A stretch of DNA of 64,000 nucleotides, from positions 62,001 through 126,000 of the forward strand of contig JAGWMJ010000008.1 in the NCBI GenBank assembly GCA_028871815.1, in the 5' to 3' direction. A model generated the notes under the pieces. The model did not search any database. It had not been told where the DNA came from and saw only the letters and a program-made list of their open reading frames with translations. The stretch is from Armatimonadota bacterium (GTDB lineage: Bacteria > Armatimonadota > Chthonomonadetes > Chthonomonadales > Chthonomonadaceae). The position numbers were made by a program, and so were the translations under genes. Shown here piece by piece: positions 17,030 to 28,374 of this stretch. How positions within the stretch are numbered: position 1 is the first letter of the stretch; every line of letters starts with the position of its first letter.

Positions 17030-17544
17030 ATGAGCGACCATATCACAGCGGGCGAAGATTTGCTGATGCGCGTCGGAAATGAGCGTTACGGCACGGTGTT
17101 GGCCGATCCGCCCCGGCATTTTGCCAACAGCAACGGCAAGATGGCCCCGGAGCACAAGCGCCTGCGGGGCTATGAGACGCTATCGTTTCAGGAGATCAAC
17201 GACTTCCGGTGGTCCAACCGGCCCTACCGTGATCGCACCGGCACATTTGGGTTCCGAATGCGCCCGTTCAAGAGGGTTTGGAAGTCATGAGCCGGTGGGG
17301 CTTCACCGACAAAACTCACATCGTCTGGTACAAAACCCGAAAGGACGGCGGCCCAGACGGTCGCGGAGCAGGCTGCTATTTCCGCAAGGCTACAGAGATG
17401 TTTGCACGAGCCACGCGGGATGGTTGGAAGCAATGGGGAAACGAAGTCGATAAGAACGGTACTGTTGACGAGACAGACCGTGAAGCTCAGCTGCAGTTTG
17501 TCATGGAGACACGCGGGGGCCCTACGACCGTTGACGGGAGTTGA
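17030..17544 (+). pseudogene. Broken MT-A70 DNA adenine N6-methyltransferase
   Basis: The first frame (17030-17290) reads ERYGTVLADPPRHFANSNGK and MAPEHKRLRGYETLSFQEIN, the MT-A70 start, but the catalytic DPPW is DPPR. The match continues in another frame: from about 17249 the codons read WVPNAPVQEGLEVMSRWGF, then KTHIVWYKTRKDGGPDGRG, ending at 17544. A frameshift near 17240-17249 therefore splits the gene, and residues before it are also deleted relative to the family. A second loss joins GAGCYFRKA directly to TEMFARATRDGWKQWGNEVD, which belongs near the family C-terminus. The enzyme would have methylated adenine to protect DNA from the nuclease upstream. It is certainly inactive as written. 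Confidence 0.85.
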
Positions 17545-17597
17545 CGCCGTCGCGGGCACCCACGTAGGAACTGGGCTCCGGCTAAAGGATTGCTACA

Positions 17598-18074
17598 TTG
17601 TCAGTCCCTGCAAAAACCTGCGCAGCATGCGGCGCCGACGCACATCTCCAGGCCGAAAGGTGTCCGTCGTGCGGGCATGCGTTTGTGCCGCCCGATCCAG
17701 GCATCGCACCAGCCGGTCCTGTTCGGGCGCCGGCCGGATATGAGGTAACGCCAGCGGCGGGCCAGGGCGCTCGTCTGGGTACGAACGAGCCGTATGCTGC
17801 GAAGCCAATACGACAGAAGAGTAAGGTGATTGCGGCGCTCCTGGCGCTTTTCCTCGGAGGGACTGGCGCCCACGGCTTCTACCTTGGCAACAGACGGATG
17901 GGCTTTACCATACTGGCGGTGAATCTTCTGGGTATACCACTGCTGCTGATCGGAGTTGGGGTGGTGGTCATCGGCGCCGTCAGCCTGCTCTGTTTCGTCC
18001 AGACATTCGTCTATCTCATCCGCAGCGAGGCAGACTTCTACCAGGACTATGTGGTTGAGAAGCGGTGGCTTTGA
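17598..18074 (+). CDS. Zinc-ribbon TM2-domain membrane protein (copy 1)
   Basis: 158 residues. An N-terminal zinc ribbon (CAACGADAHLQAERCPSCGH, two C-x2-C pairs) is followed by a flexible Pro/Ala segment and a TM2 domain: KSKVIAALLALFLGGTGAHG, then FYLGNRRMGFTILAVNLLGI and a second helix pair. TM2 proteins have two helices joined by a short turn and no firm function. The start is TTG at 17598 with AAAGGA 8 nt upstream. The next gene is a paralogue with the same architecture 90 nt downstream, so a tandem duplication took place. Confidence 0.85.
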   Translation: MSVPAKTCAACGADAHLQAERCPSCGHAFVPPDPGIAPAGPVRAPAGYEVTPAAGQGARLGTNEPYAAKPIRQKSKVIAALLALFLGGTGAHGFYLGNRRMGFTILAVNLLGIPLLLIGVGVVVIGAVSLLCFVQTFVYLIRSEADFYQDYVVEKRWL

Positions 18075-18164
18075 TTCGTCGTGGATGTGACGCAGCCGGT
18101 GCGGCACGCGGCATTGCAATGGGACGCGAGGGCAGGAAGGCAGCGTACAAACCGGAGAATCGAA

Positions 18165-18635
18165 ATGGCAATACCTGGTAAGACCTGCGCCGCCTGCGGC
18201 GCAACAGCACATCTCCAGGCGGAGAAGTGTCCAAAGTGCGGGGCCGGCTTTTCGAGCGTGAATCCGGCTGGGCCGGCGCCTCATGGAACCGCGCAGCCAG
18301 GCTTCCAGCAGCCACTGCCGGGCCAGTATCCGTACCCGGGTGCGATGCAGCCCCATCCAGCCTTTTGGCCCGCACCCAAGAGCAACGTGACGGCCGGTCT
18401 GCTGGCGCTGTTCCTCGGATGGACGGGCGCACACGCCTTCTACCTGGGCAACCTGCCGATGGGCTTTATTATCCTGGCCATAAACCTGTTAGCCCTGCCC
18501 TTGCTGTTGCTCGGAATCGGGTTTCTGATTCTTCCGGTCGTCGGCACGTTCACTTTCGTTCAGGCGATCCTCTACTTCTGCAGCAATGAGGCAGACTTTT
18601 ACCACAAGTATGTGGTTGGCAAGCGGTGGCTTTGA
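18165..18635 (+). CDS. Zinc-ribbon TM2-domain membrane protein (copy 2)
   Basis: 156 residues from the ATG at 18165, which has CGGAGAA just upstream; 28 more upstream codons are open but unlike the paralogue. It repeats the architecture of the previous gene: zinc ribbon CAACGATAHLQAEKCPKCG, linker rich in Pro/Gln/Tyr, then a TM2 domain (NVTAGLLALFLGWTGAHAFY). The two proteins share the ends (EADFY-x-x-YVV-x-KRWL) as well as both domains. They are separated from uvrB by 250 nt. Confidence 0.87.
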   Translation: MAIPGKTCAACGATAHLQAEKCPKCGAGFSSVNPAGPAPHGTAQPGFQQPLPGQYPYPGAMQPHPAFWPAPKSNVTAGLLALFLGWTGAHAFYLGNLPMGFIILAINLLALPLLLLGIGFLILPVVGTFTFVQAILYFCSNEADFYHKYVVGKRWL

Positions 18636-18885
18636 GCCAGGGTGGGTATTGCGGAGCCGCTATGCTCGCGCCTCGATGCACCGGACGGCAGCACGCCGGC
18701 ACTCGCTCCCATCTCGCAATGGCGAGCGTTCGTCCGTTATGAACTGGCCGTAACCGGTCCGCCGTCGCGGCTCGTATGATCGGCGCGTTCCGGATTCGAC
18801 CATCAGGCGCGAGTATCTTACCGGGCACGCCCTTACCTGACGGCAGGTACAATGCCGCTGAGGGCTGCGCTTTGCGGGAGATCCC

Positions 18886-20948
<2,063 letters not shown>

Positions 20949-20952
<4 letters not shown>

Positions 20953-21992
20953 CCGGCGCAGCGGTAGCCGTGCTTGGCGCCGGGAGCTGGGGCACCGCGC
21001 TGGCGAGGCTCCTCGCCGACAACGGATGCAGCGTGCGCTTGTGGGACAGAGACCCGGCACACTCCGCCCGGATTGGCATTGATCGCGAGAACAAGCGGTA
21101 TCTTCCCGGCGCAGCGCTGCCACCTACTGTAGAGGTGACCGCCGACCTTCCGGCCGCGCTCAACGGCGCGGATGCCGTCGTGTTCGCGGTACCCGGCGGT
21201 GCGATGCGCAACGTTGCCGAGCGTGCCCGACTCGCACTTCCGCCGGACGCTCTGATCATCTCGGCCGCGAAAGGGCTGGAGCCCTCCGGGCTGCGCATGA
21301 GTGAAGTGGCTGCAGAGGCGCTGGAGTGTGGCGCCGCGCAGATCGTTGCGCTAAGTGGGCCGAATCTGGCAGTTGAGTTGGCTGCCGGCATGCCGACGGC
21401 AACCGTTGTGGCCTCCGTGGCGTCGGAGGCAAGACAGCGTGCGCAGCAGCTATTTCACACGCGTCATACCCCGGTATTCCGCGTCTATACCAGCGATGAC
21501 GTCGCCGGCGTCGAGCTCGGCGGCGCGGTGAAGAATGTAATCGCTATTGGCGCGGGCCTATGTGACGGACTGGGCTTTGGTGACAACACGAAAGCCGCGC
21601 TCATGACTCGCGGACTGGCGGAGACCGTACGGCTCGGCACAGCCATTGGTGCGCGAGCCGACACTTTTATGGGGTTGAGCGGCGTTGGAGATCTTATGGC
21701 TACCGGCGCCAGCAATCTCTCTCGCAACTATCGCATCGGCGCCGCCATCGGCCGCGGAGCTTCGCTGGACGATGCGCTGGCCACCGTTGGGCAGGTGGCT
21801 GAGGGCGTTCCCACAACCAGCGCGCTTTACCGGCTTGCCGGCTCGGCGGGTATCGAGATGCCGCTCGCGTGCGCTCTCTACGGTGTACTGTTTTCCGGAT
21901 CCGATCCACGCGAGGCAATCACCGCGCTGATGCTGCGACCTCCGCGAGCCGAAGGTGGTGAGACCAGGCCGGACCGATTTGAGCCGGCGTAA
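20949..21992 (+). CDS. gpsA: Glycerol-3-phosphate dehydrogenase [NAD(P)+]
   Basis: 347 residues. It reduces dihydroxyacetone phosphate to sn-glycerol 3-phosphate, the backbone of phospholipids. The Rossmann motif [19 protein letters not shown] is at the N-terminus; [41 protein letters not shown] and [16 protein letters not shown] (with the catalytic lysine) follow. The start is a GTG inside the uvrB stop codon (GTGA overlap), so the two genes are co-transcribed and probably translationally coupled. Confidence 0.97.
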
Positions 21993-22330
21993 ACGCGGGC
22001 GCTGCAAGCGGCAAACACAGCGATGACCGGGATGCCGCTCACCGGGCGCCGAACGAGACCGTCCTTTGTGTTCCTCATGGTTGCGCGCAGCGCCAACGCG
22101 CTTGATCCTGATGGGACGTATGCGATCTGTGGGACGCATCACGACACCGTGACGACGCCGGAGCTCGGCTGACGGAGCGAGACGCGTGCGTTCGCGAGGC
22201 GCCGACACTGCTGCCGTGCATAGGCGGCTCGGGAGCTGCAGTCCGATGCGGAACGCGAATGTCCCGCATCCGTAGGCAGCGCGCTAACCGGCAACTTGCA
22301 TATGATGTAACACTGCTGGCAATACAGGCA
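21993..22330. other. Gene-free stretch upstream of ftsK
   Basis: No reading frame here has a recognisable domain or ribosome site. The only structure seen is a 9-nt-periodic block at 22111-22140 and the promoter that follows the stretch. Confidence 0.5.
22111..22140 (+). repeat. Degenerate 9-nt periodic repeat
   Basis: ATGGGACGT / ATGCGATCT / GTGGGACGC plus ATC runs with a 9-nt period and resembles the ATGGGACCA / ATGCGACAT / ATAGGACAT units near 62.6 kb. It is a short, decayed member of the same repeat family in the gpsA-ftsK gap. Confidence 0.5.
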
Positions 22331-22359
22331 TTGACCGTAACCCCGCATTCGGATATACT
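22331..22359 (+). promoter_or_regulatory. Sigma-70-type promoter of ftsK
   Basis: TTGACC at 22331-22336, 17-nt spacer, TATACT at 22354-22359, 24 nt before the ftsK ATG. Confidence 0.8.
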
Positions 22360-22382
22360 GTGCGCCTGGAGGAAGCTGGCGG

Positions 22383-24740
22383 ATGTCGACAGATCGGCGC
22401 AGGAGCGCCGCCGCCGCGCCGATGCCGGCGCGGAGAATGCAGGACCTCATCGGGTTGGCGCTCTTTTGCTTTGGCGCAATCAGCCTGATATCGCTTGCTA
22501 CGCCTCAACCCGGACCCGTACCCACCGCGCTCAATGCAGCGCTGCGGCTGGCAGCGGGCGATGGGTCGTGGGCGATCCCGCTCGGCACAATGTTCGCCGG
22601 CTCGATGTTCCTCATCGGCTACCAGCGGCTATCACTTTCTCACTCCTCCATCGGCACACTGCTTCTCTGGCTCGCCTTTGTCTGCAGCCGGCAGTTAGAC
22701 ACGATGCCCGCGGGGGCAACCTGGAACCCAGCGCTGGCTTCGGGCGCAGGAGGCGCAGCGGGCTGGGCGATCGGCGCCGGTCTCTCGGCAGCCGCCGGCG
22801 GCCTGATTGCACGACTGGTGATAGTATTCTCCGCACTCGCCGGTATTGTGCTCCTGGCTGACCGCCCGCTGATTGATGTCGCCCGCCGCTGCCTCGATCT
22901 CGCCGCTCCGGCCGGGCGAGCCGGAACTGCCATGACCCGACGCGCCGGCAGTGGCTTTATCTCCCGTTTGCGGGCTTACCTGGATCGGCGTGCCGAGGTC
23001 CGGGCCGAGGCGTTGATTGAGCAGGAAGACGACGAGGAGGGTGAAGAGGATCTACGCGAGTATGACGGACTCGCTTCAACCGTGCCCGAGCCTGCGGAGA
23101 TGAAGGAACCGGCACGGGTATTTGCCCTGCCGGCATCCGAAGCCGTAGCGGCCGATACCACCGCCGCTACCATCACTGCAGCGGTGGAGCAGAAGACCGA
23201 GCCGGCGCCGGTACCGCTTACCGCGCGACCGGAGAGCAACGGCAAGCCAGCCCAGCCCAGTCTAACCGGCTTTGCCCTGCCGCCGTTGAGCCTGCTGAAG
23301 GATACCGGCGCGGCTACGGCACAGCGCACTCAGGCAGAGGTGGACGAAAAGGCCCGCATCATCGAGCGCACGCTTGAGGAGTTCCGCATCGGTGCTACGG
23401 TGGTCGAGGTGGCTGCCGGACCCACAATCACGCGGTTTGAGATTCAGCTGGCGCCAGGCATCAAGGTCAGCAAGATCGTGAGTCTGGCCGATAACCTGAC
23501 GATGAGCCTGGCAGCCATTGATGTGCGCGTGGAGGCGCCGATTCCCGGCAAATCTGCGATTGGCGTGGAGGTGCCGAACGCGCACCCGGTCACTGTGCGG
23601 CTGCGTGAATGCCTGAACACGCAGGAGTTTCAGGAGGCGCCATCGCTGCTCACCATTGCGCTTGGAAAGGATGTTGCCGGCCAACACCGCTACGCAGACC
23701 TGACCCGAATGCCGCACCTTCTCATTGGAGGCAGTACCAACTCCGGCAAGTCGGTCTTCTTGAACACACTCATCGCCAGCCTGGTCTATCGCGCGACACC
23801 CGAAGAGGTGAAGCTGCTTATGGTCGATCCCAAGCAGGTGGAACTCAGCCTCTGGGACGGCATTCCGCACCTGCTGCATCCGGTGGTCAAAGACGTGAAG
23901 CAGGCTGCCGGCCTGTTTCGAGCCGCACTCAAGGAGATGTCGCGGCGCTTCGATCTGTTTGCGGCGATAGGCACACGGGGTATTGATGGTTACAATTCGC
24001 GCGTAACTCGCGAGGAACGCCTGCCCTATATGGTTTTGATTGTGGACGAACTATCGGACCTGATGATGCAGCAGGGCCCTGAAGTTGAGGCGAGCATCTG
24101 TCGCCTGGCTCAGATGGCGCGCGCAACCGGCATTCATCTGGTTCTGGCCACGCAGCGGCCTTCGGTCAACGTGGTCACCGGTACCATCAAGGCCAATATC
24201 TGCTCGCGCATCGCCTTTGCCGTTGCCTCTCAGGTCGACTCGCGCACCATCCTGGATGCCGGGGGAGCGGATCGACTGATTGGCCGCGGAGATCTGCTCT
24301 TCCTGCCGTTGGATGCCGCCAAACCAACACGGATTCAAGGTTGCTATATGAGCGAGGCAGATACTAACGCGCTCGTGAGCTACCTACGCGCGCAGGGCCG
24401 TCCGGACTACTCGTTTGAGATACCGGATCCGCTCGGAGGCGGCGGACGGGACGCCGACGAGCCTGGCGACGACGTGGATGACGAGTTCTTTGAGCAGGCG
24501 GTGCGGCTGGTGGTCACGCAGGGCCAGTGCTCCGTATCGAGCCTGCAGCGCAAGTTCCGGATCGGATACACGCGCGCGGCACGCATCGCGGAGATGATGG
24601 AGGAGCGCGGGATCGTAGGCCCACCGAACGGAGCCAAGCCGCGCGACCTCCTGATCTCGCCGGTGCAGGCCGAAGAGTTGTTTCGAGTACAGATGGCGCC
24701 CGCTATGGACGGCGCAGAACGCGAGACCGACGCGGTTTGA
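22383..24740 (+). CDS. ftsK: DNA translocase FtsK/SpoIIIE
   Basis: 785 residues. It pumps chromosome ends away from the closing septum. The N-terminus has about four membrane helices (residues 25-170), then an acidic and Pro/Ala linker. The motor follows: alpha domain VVEVAAGPTITRFEIQLAPG, Walker A GGSTNSGKS near residue 450, LLMVDPKQVELSLWDGIPHL, Walker B YMVLIVDELSDLMM near 550, and LVLATQRPSVNVVTGTIKAN. The winged-helix gamma domain ends the protein (QCSVSSLQRKFRIGYTRAAR, then IAEMMEERGIVGP), which reads orientation sequences. GGAGGAAG at 22368-22375 supports the ATG. The linker is shorter than in E. coli FtsK and similar to SpoIIIE. Confidence 0.97.
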   Translation: MSTDRRRSAAAAPMPARRMQDLIGLALFCFGAISLISLATPQPGPVPTALNAALRLAAGDGSWAIPLGTMFAGSMFLIGYQRLSLSHSSIGTLLLWLAFVCSRQLDTMPAGATWNPALASGAGGAAGWAIGAGLSAAAGGLIARLVIVFSALAGIVLLADRPLIDVARRCLDLAAPAGRAGTAMTRRAGSGFISRLRAYLDRRAEVRAEALIEQEDDEEGEEDLREYDGLASTVPEPAEMKEPARVFALPASEAVAADTTAATITAAVEQKTEPAPVPLTARPESNGKPAQPSLTGFALPPLSLLKDTGAATAQRTQAEVDEKARIIERTLEEFRIGATVVEVAAGPTITRFEIQLAPGIKVSKIVSLADNLTMSLAAIDVRVEAPIPGKSAIGVEVPNAHPVTVRLRECLNTQEFQEAPSLLTIALGKDVAGQHRYADLTRMPHLLIGGSTNSGKSVFLNTLIASLVYRATPEEVKLLMVDPKQVELSLWDGIPHLLHPVVKDVKQAAGLFRAALKEMSRRFDLFAAIGTRGIDGYNSRVTREERLPYMVLIVDELSDLMMQQGPEVEASICRLAQMARATGIHLVLATQRPSVNVVTGTIKANICSRIAFAVASQVDSRTILDAGGADRLIGRGDLLFLPLDAAKPTRIQGCYMSEADTNALVSYLRAQGRPDYSFEIPDPLGGGGRDADEPGDDVDDEFFEQAVRLVVTQGQCSVSSLQRKFRIGYTRAARIAEMMEERGIVGPPNGAKPRDLLISPVQAEELFRVQMAPAMDGAERETDAV

Positions 24741-24784
24741 GCAAATCAGGGGCGCAGCGCGACCGGCGGCCCATACGGAGGATC

Positions 24785-25204
24785 ATGCAAAGAACGTTTG
24801 TTATGGTGAAACCCGACGGCGTGCAGCGCCGTTTAGCCGGCGAGATTCTGCGCCGGTTTGAGTCGCGCGGCTTGCGGATTGTCGGCCTGAAGCAGCTGGT
24901 TCCAAATCGACAGCTGGCTGAAGCGCACTACGCCATCCATGCGTCACGACCCTTCTATGGTGAACTGGTGCAGTTCATCATCAGCGGCCCTGTGGTTGCT
25001 ATGGTGCTTGAGGGTACTGAGGCAATTGCACTCTGCCGTACGATGATTGGTGCTACCAAACCGCTGGACGCGCTGCCCGGCACGATCCGCGGTGACTTCA
25101 CCACGGAACTGAAAGCCAATCTGGTGCACGGATCGGACAGCGAGCTGTCGGCCAAGACTGAGATCGCGCTCTGGTTCCGGCCCGAGGAACTGCTGCCCGA
25201 GTAG
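24785..25204 (+). CDS. ndk: Nucleoside-diphosphate kinase
   Basis: 139 residues, standard length. It moves the gamma-phosphate between nucleoside triphosphates through a phosphohistidine. The frame opens with RTFVMVKPDGVQRRLAGEI, contains FYGELVQFIISGPVVAMVLE and the active-site LVHGSDS, where His115 is the phospho-acceptor, and ends with EIALWFRPEEL. It follows ftsK by 44 nt on the same strand. Longer in-frame extensions upstream would overlap ftsK and are not conserved. Confidence 0.97.
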   Translation: MQRTFVMVKPDGVQRRLAGEILRRFESRGLRIVGLKQLVPNRQLAEAHYAIHASRPFYGELVQFIISGPVVAMVLEGTEAIALCRTMIGATKPLDALPGTIRGDFTTELKANLVHGSDSELSAKTEIALWFRPEELLPE

Positions 25205-25223
25205 CGGAACGCCTGCCCGTCGA

Positions 25224-27050
25224 TCAATCGTGCGTAGTGGTTACGCCGCTGTCGGCGCCCGGGGCGGGCGGCGATAGACGGGCGTCGCCCGCGGTCAGCT
25301 CTCGTAACGCGTCGACGGCGCTGGACTGTATATCGTTCACCTGGTCGGCGATTGGCGCCTTGAGGTAGTTTCGGAACATGTCCACCGTTTGCAGTGCGAT
25401 CTGCGCGCCCTGCTGGTAGTGCGCCTGCGCCACGTCAAGCCCGGCGGCAGCCGGCAGCTTATCCAGGTAGTCGGCGGCTGCGAAAGCGCGATCGTGCAAA
25501 TCCGAGGCAAAGCGCAGAAGGTCATTCTGGGTATGCGCACCGCTGGTTGCGGCCGCCAGATCCGACTGCAGCTCCGTAATCAGGTCGCGTTCACGCGCAG
25601 TGATCACCTTGACCAGCGACTTGTAAGCTTTCAGCCAGGTCTCCGTATCAGCCGGAGGCAGCAGTGACCGCTCTTTTTGCACCGCGTCGATGCTCCTGGG
25701 ATATTGTGTCAGGTCGGATGCGGCCTTCAGCAGGTAGGTGTGCGCCAGCCTACTCCAGGGCAGCGGGCTTTTGGGATCCAGCTTCGAGGCATCCAGGTAG
25801 GTTTGTATAGCGGCGTCGAACTGATCCTGCGCCAGCTCGGTATCCCCCAGCGCCACTTTGAGGCTTACATCGGTTGGGTTTGCCGCTGCGGCCGCCTGGA
25901 ACACCGCCGTCGCCTGCGTCACATTGCCGCCGGCTAGCAGCGCCTGGCCGTAGGCTCGCTGAAGGCCGGGGTTGGTTGGAGAAAGCGCAATGGCCCGCTT
26001 GACCTCGGCAACCGCCGAATCCGGCATGTTGCGGTCGAGATACGCCTGAACGAGCTGCTGGCGCAACCCAACGTCCATAGGCTTGTCGTTGATGGCTCGA
26101 CGCAGCGCAACGATCACATTAGCTGTATCGCCCGTTTGGCGGTAACGCACGGCAAGCGCGGTGGGGTCTTCGGCAGGCGTTGCCGGCGCGCCGGTGTGTG
26201 GATCGATCTGTATGCTCGGCGTCGTTGGCGGTGTCGGCTGCTGCGCCGGCGGCAGCACGGGAGGGCCGAGGGGGTGCACGGAGTTCGGTGGCGTTATGGT
26301 TGTAGCGGGCGGCGCCGTGACGCTGGTTGCCGGTCCGACCGGCGGCCCATCCGGCGGGGGGCTCTTCGATGGCGGAGTGGCTGGCGGCGCATTACCTGCC
26401 GGTGTTTTGATGATTTTGGCTTGCGCCACCTGAACCACCGTCTTGTGGTTGAAGCGCTTGAGGCTGGCCGGCAGCCGATACGGTATCTGCAGATCGGCCG
26501 CCACGGCTTGCGCAGTTAGCGCGGCCATTTCGTCCTGCGTCAGCTTCTTTTTCTGAATCTTACTGGGCGCGGCGACATCCTGCGCAAGGTCCGTTTGCCA
26601 CACGCCGATGGCCGCCTCGCTCTGAAAGCGTATCGATGTGGTGATGCCGTTTCGATCCTTTTGAGGATTGAACCAGAAGATATACTGAGCGCCGATGGCG
26701 TCGGCGATGCGCTGCTGCGCCCCGGAGTCACCAGCGTTGATCACGTCCGCCGCCTGAATCGTGTTTTCCCGGATCGCGCGCTCGACGCTGGGTTCATTCG
26801 CGCTGAACTGGATGACCTGAAACCGGTTCTCGCCGCGAAACAGCTCACGCAGCCTGAGTGCGAGCGTGGCCTGAAAGCCGCGCTTAAGATCGGCGCCATG
26901 CACCGCGGCTTCCGGGATCAGCAGCAGAGTGTTGGCGGACGATCTGTGCGCAGTATTCTGCCCGATGCATGGAGCGGTAGCCGCCAAAAGAGCGGTCGCC
27001 ACCGCCGATGTGCCGATCAGGGTCCGCAAAGCTTCTTGCCCGTTTGACAT
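25224..27050 (-). CDS. Exported TPR-repeat protein with proline-rich linker
   Basis: 608 residues. A signal peptide (TLIGTSAVATALLAATAPC) is followed by an N-terminal domain of about 170 residues that contains RFQVIQFSANEPSVERAIRE and QYIFWFNPQ and looks like a GNA1162/TolB-N-type nucleotide-free fold, though I cannot name it. A linker of about 100 residues rich in Pro/Thr (residues 215-315) leads to four or five TPR units: VALRRAINDKPMDVGLRQQL, SAVAEVKRAIALSPTNPGLQ, QATAVFQAAAAANPTDVSLK and DAAIQTYLDASKLDPKSPLP. The start overlaps the 3' end of the upstream TPR gene by 34 nt, so the two form an operon. Confidence 0.8.
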   Translation of the reverse strand: MSNGQEALRTLIGTSAVATALLAATAPCIGQNTAHRSSANTLLLIPEAAVHGADLKRGFQATLALRLRELFRGENRFQVIQFSANEPSVERAIRENTIQAADVINAGDSGAQQRIADAIGAQYIFWFNPQKDRNGITTSIRFQSEAAIGVWQTDLAQDVAAPSKIQKKKLTQDEMAALTAQAVAADLQIPYRLPASLKRFNHKTVVQVAQAKIIKTPAGNAPPATPPSKSPPPDGPPVGPATSVTAPPATTITPPNSVHPLGPPVLPPAQQPTPPTTPSIQIDPHTGAPATPAEDPTALAVRYRQTGDTANVIVALRRAINDKPMDVGLRQQLVQAYLDRNMPDSAVAEVKRAIALSPTNPGLQRAYGQALLAGGNVTQATAVFQAAAAANPTDVSLKVALGDTELAQDQFDAAIQTYLDASKLDPKSPLPWSRLAHTYLLKAASDLTQYPRSIDAVQKERSLLPPADTETWLKAYKSLVKVITARERDLITELQSDLAAATSGAHTQNDLLRFASDLHDRAFAAADYLDKLPAAAGLDVAQAHYQQGAQIALQTVDMFRNYLKAPIADQVNDIQSSAVDALRELTAGDARLSPPAPGADSGVTTTHD

Positions 27051-28294
27051 ACCCGGATACCCTCTCGAGCGACCTCTACATTGGAACCCGAATCGATCTG
27101 CTTCTGGTACGCGGAGATGGCGTTATCGTAGTTGGCCGATGCCGACGTGGTATCACCGAGCCGGTAGAAGGTGAGCGCGATCTGCTGGTACACATAACCG
27201 CGCTGCGAGGAGGCTCCTGCAAGCGCGGCTTGATACTCGCGCAGTGCGCCGGAGTAGTTGCCCTTCATTTTCAGGTCGTCGGCAATGGCGATTTGCGACT
27301 GCGATTCGGAGGATGGGCCAGACGCCGGCTGCGCCCCACCCTGCGCCGGCTTGGATACCGTGATGCGGATAATCGCCGGATCGGCGGGGGGAGCTTTGGC
27401 GTGGTGTCCATGGACCGGAATGACGAGCGTGCCACCATTTGGGCCATGGGTCGATTCCAGTCGAACGTGGTTCGCATCCGGCGACGTGCCCGTGGGCGCC
27501 GTTGGCTGCGAGGGTGGCGCCACCGCTGAGAGGCGCACGGGCGCCGGCGCCGGCGTCGGCACATATCGGATTTGCGGCTGCGGCGGGCTTTGTACCGGCT
27601 GTCCCGACAGCGGACCATAAATGTAGATGGGCGGCGCGCCGCCGGGAGTTGCAGGTTTCGGGGCGCCACCCGGCTGCGTGGAACTGGTGCCACTGCCCGG
27701 CAAATTGAGCGCAATGCGGCCGGGATTGAACGCTGCGGCAGGCGCAGGCGCATGGCGCTGCAAGTTGCGGAGGCGGATTGCAGCTCCGGCATAACCTAAA
27801 ACGAGCACGCCAAGAATGGCTGCGACAACCAGGATTGCGCGCCCCGTCGCCCGTGACGGCGGCTGCGACGCCGCGGTGATACGAGCGGCGGCCGCCGGGT
27901 CGGAGACCCTGTCGCCATCTCGCAGCTGATCCAGCTTCATCCTGTCGGCGATGCTGCCCGGATTGCTGGCCACCACATGCTCATATTCGCCGATGGCGCG
28001 CTGGCGATCTCCGGCTCGCTCGTAGAGCTGGCCCAGAAAGGCATGGAGCGAGGTGTTGGCGGGCAGCGACCGCAGCGCCGCCCTGCAAACCTCGATGGCG
28101 CCCGGCAAGTCACCGGTCCGCGAAAGCCGATAAGCGCGATCGACAACGGCCTGAACCTGCTCGGCCTCAGGAAGCGCCTGATCGAAGGCATCCTCAGAGA
28201 CGTTGGCCCGTGCAGGCGCATCCAGCGCTGCGCCGCAGTGCTTGCAGTAGGCCGCATCACGTCTATTCTGTTTGCCGCACGCGCTGCAAAACAT
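27017..28294 (-). CDS. Zinc-ribbon, TPR, single-pass membrane protein
   Basis: About 425 residues from the ATG at 28294 (MFCSACGKQNRRDAAYCKHC), which gives the usual N-terminus of such zinc ribbons. Longer in-frame starts exist: a GTG at 28339 would be leaderless with respect to the promoter at 28346-28374, while the ATG at 28366 lies upstream of its -10 and is excluded if that promoter is used. TPR units (LSRTGDLPGAIEVCRAALRS, QRAIGEYEHVVASNPGSIAD) precede one membrane helix (AILVVAAILGVLVLGYAGAA), a Pro/Gly-rich segment and a second TPR pair near the C-terminus. It resembles a scaffold; the function is unknown. It is co-transcribed with the exported TPR gene downstream. Confidence 0.8.
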   Translation of the reverse strand: MFCSACGKQNRRDAAYCKHCGAALDAPARANVSEDAFDQALPEAEQVQAVVDRAYRLSRTGDLPGAIEVCRAALRSLPANTSLHAFLGQLYERAGDRQRAIGEYEHVVASNPGSIADRMKLDQLRDGDRVSDPAAAARITAASQPPSRATGRAILVVAAILGVLVLGYAGAAIRLRNLQRHAPAPAAAFNPGRIALNLPGSGTSSTQPGGAPKPATPGGAPPIYIYGPLSGQPVQSPPQPQIRYVPTPAPAPVRLSAVAPPSQPTAPTGTSPDANHVRLESTHGPNGGTLVIPVHGHHAKAPPADPAIIRITVSKPAQGGAQPASGPSSESQSQIAIADDLKMKGNYSGALREYQAALAGASSQRGYVYQQIALTFYRLGDTTSASANYDNAISAYQKQIDSGSNVEVAREGIRVCQTGKKLCGP

Positions 28295-28345
28295 CGCGGT
28301 ATTGTCCGATTCCGGGTGCGTGACGGGGGGAGTTGACACGCGCTC

Positions 28346-28374
28346 ATTATAGTATACGCAACGCATTTTCGCAA
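28346..28374 (-). promoter_or_regulatory. Sigma-70-type promoter of the zinc-ribbon TPR operon
   Basis: On the minus strand TTGCGA (complement of 28369-28374), 17-nt spacer and TATAAT (complement of 28346-28351). The expected start of transcription is close to 28339, exactly at an in-frame GTG. Confidence 0.75.

Noticed and set aside
13646-17544. Genomic island integrated at tRNA-Val
   Set aside because: No integrase and no second copy of the tRNA 3' end was seen downstream; the restriction remnant is 3 kb away behind two ordinary genes.
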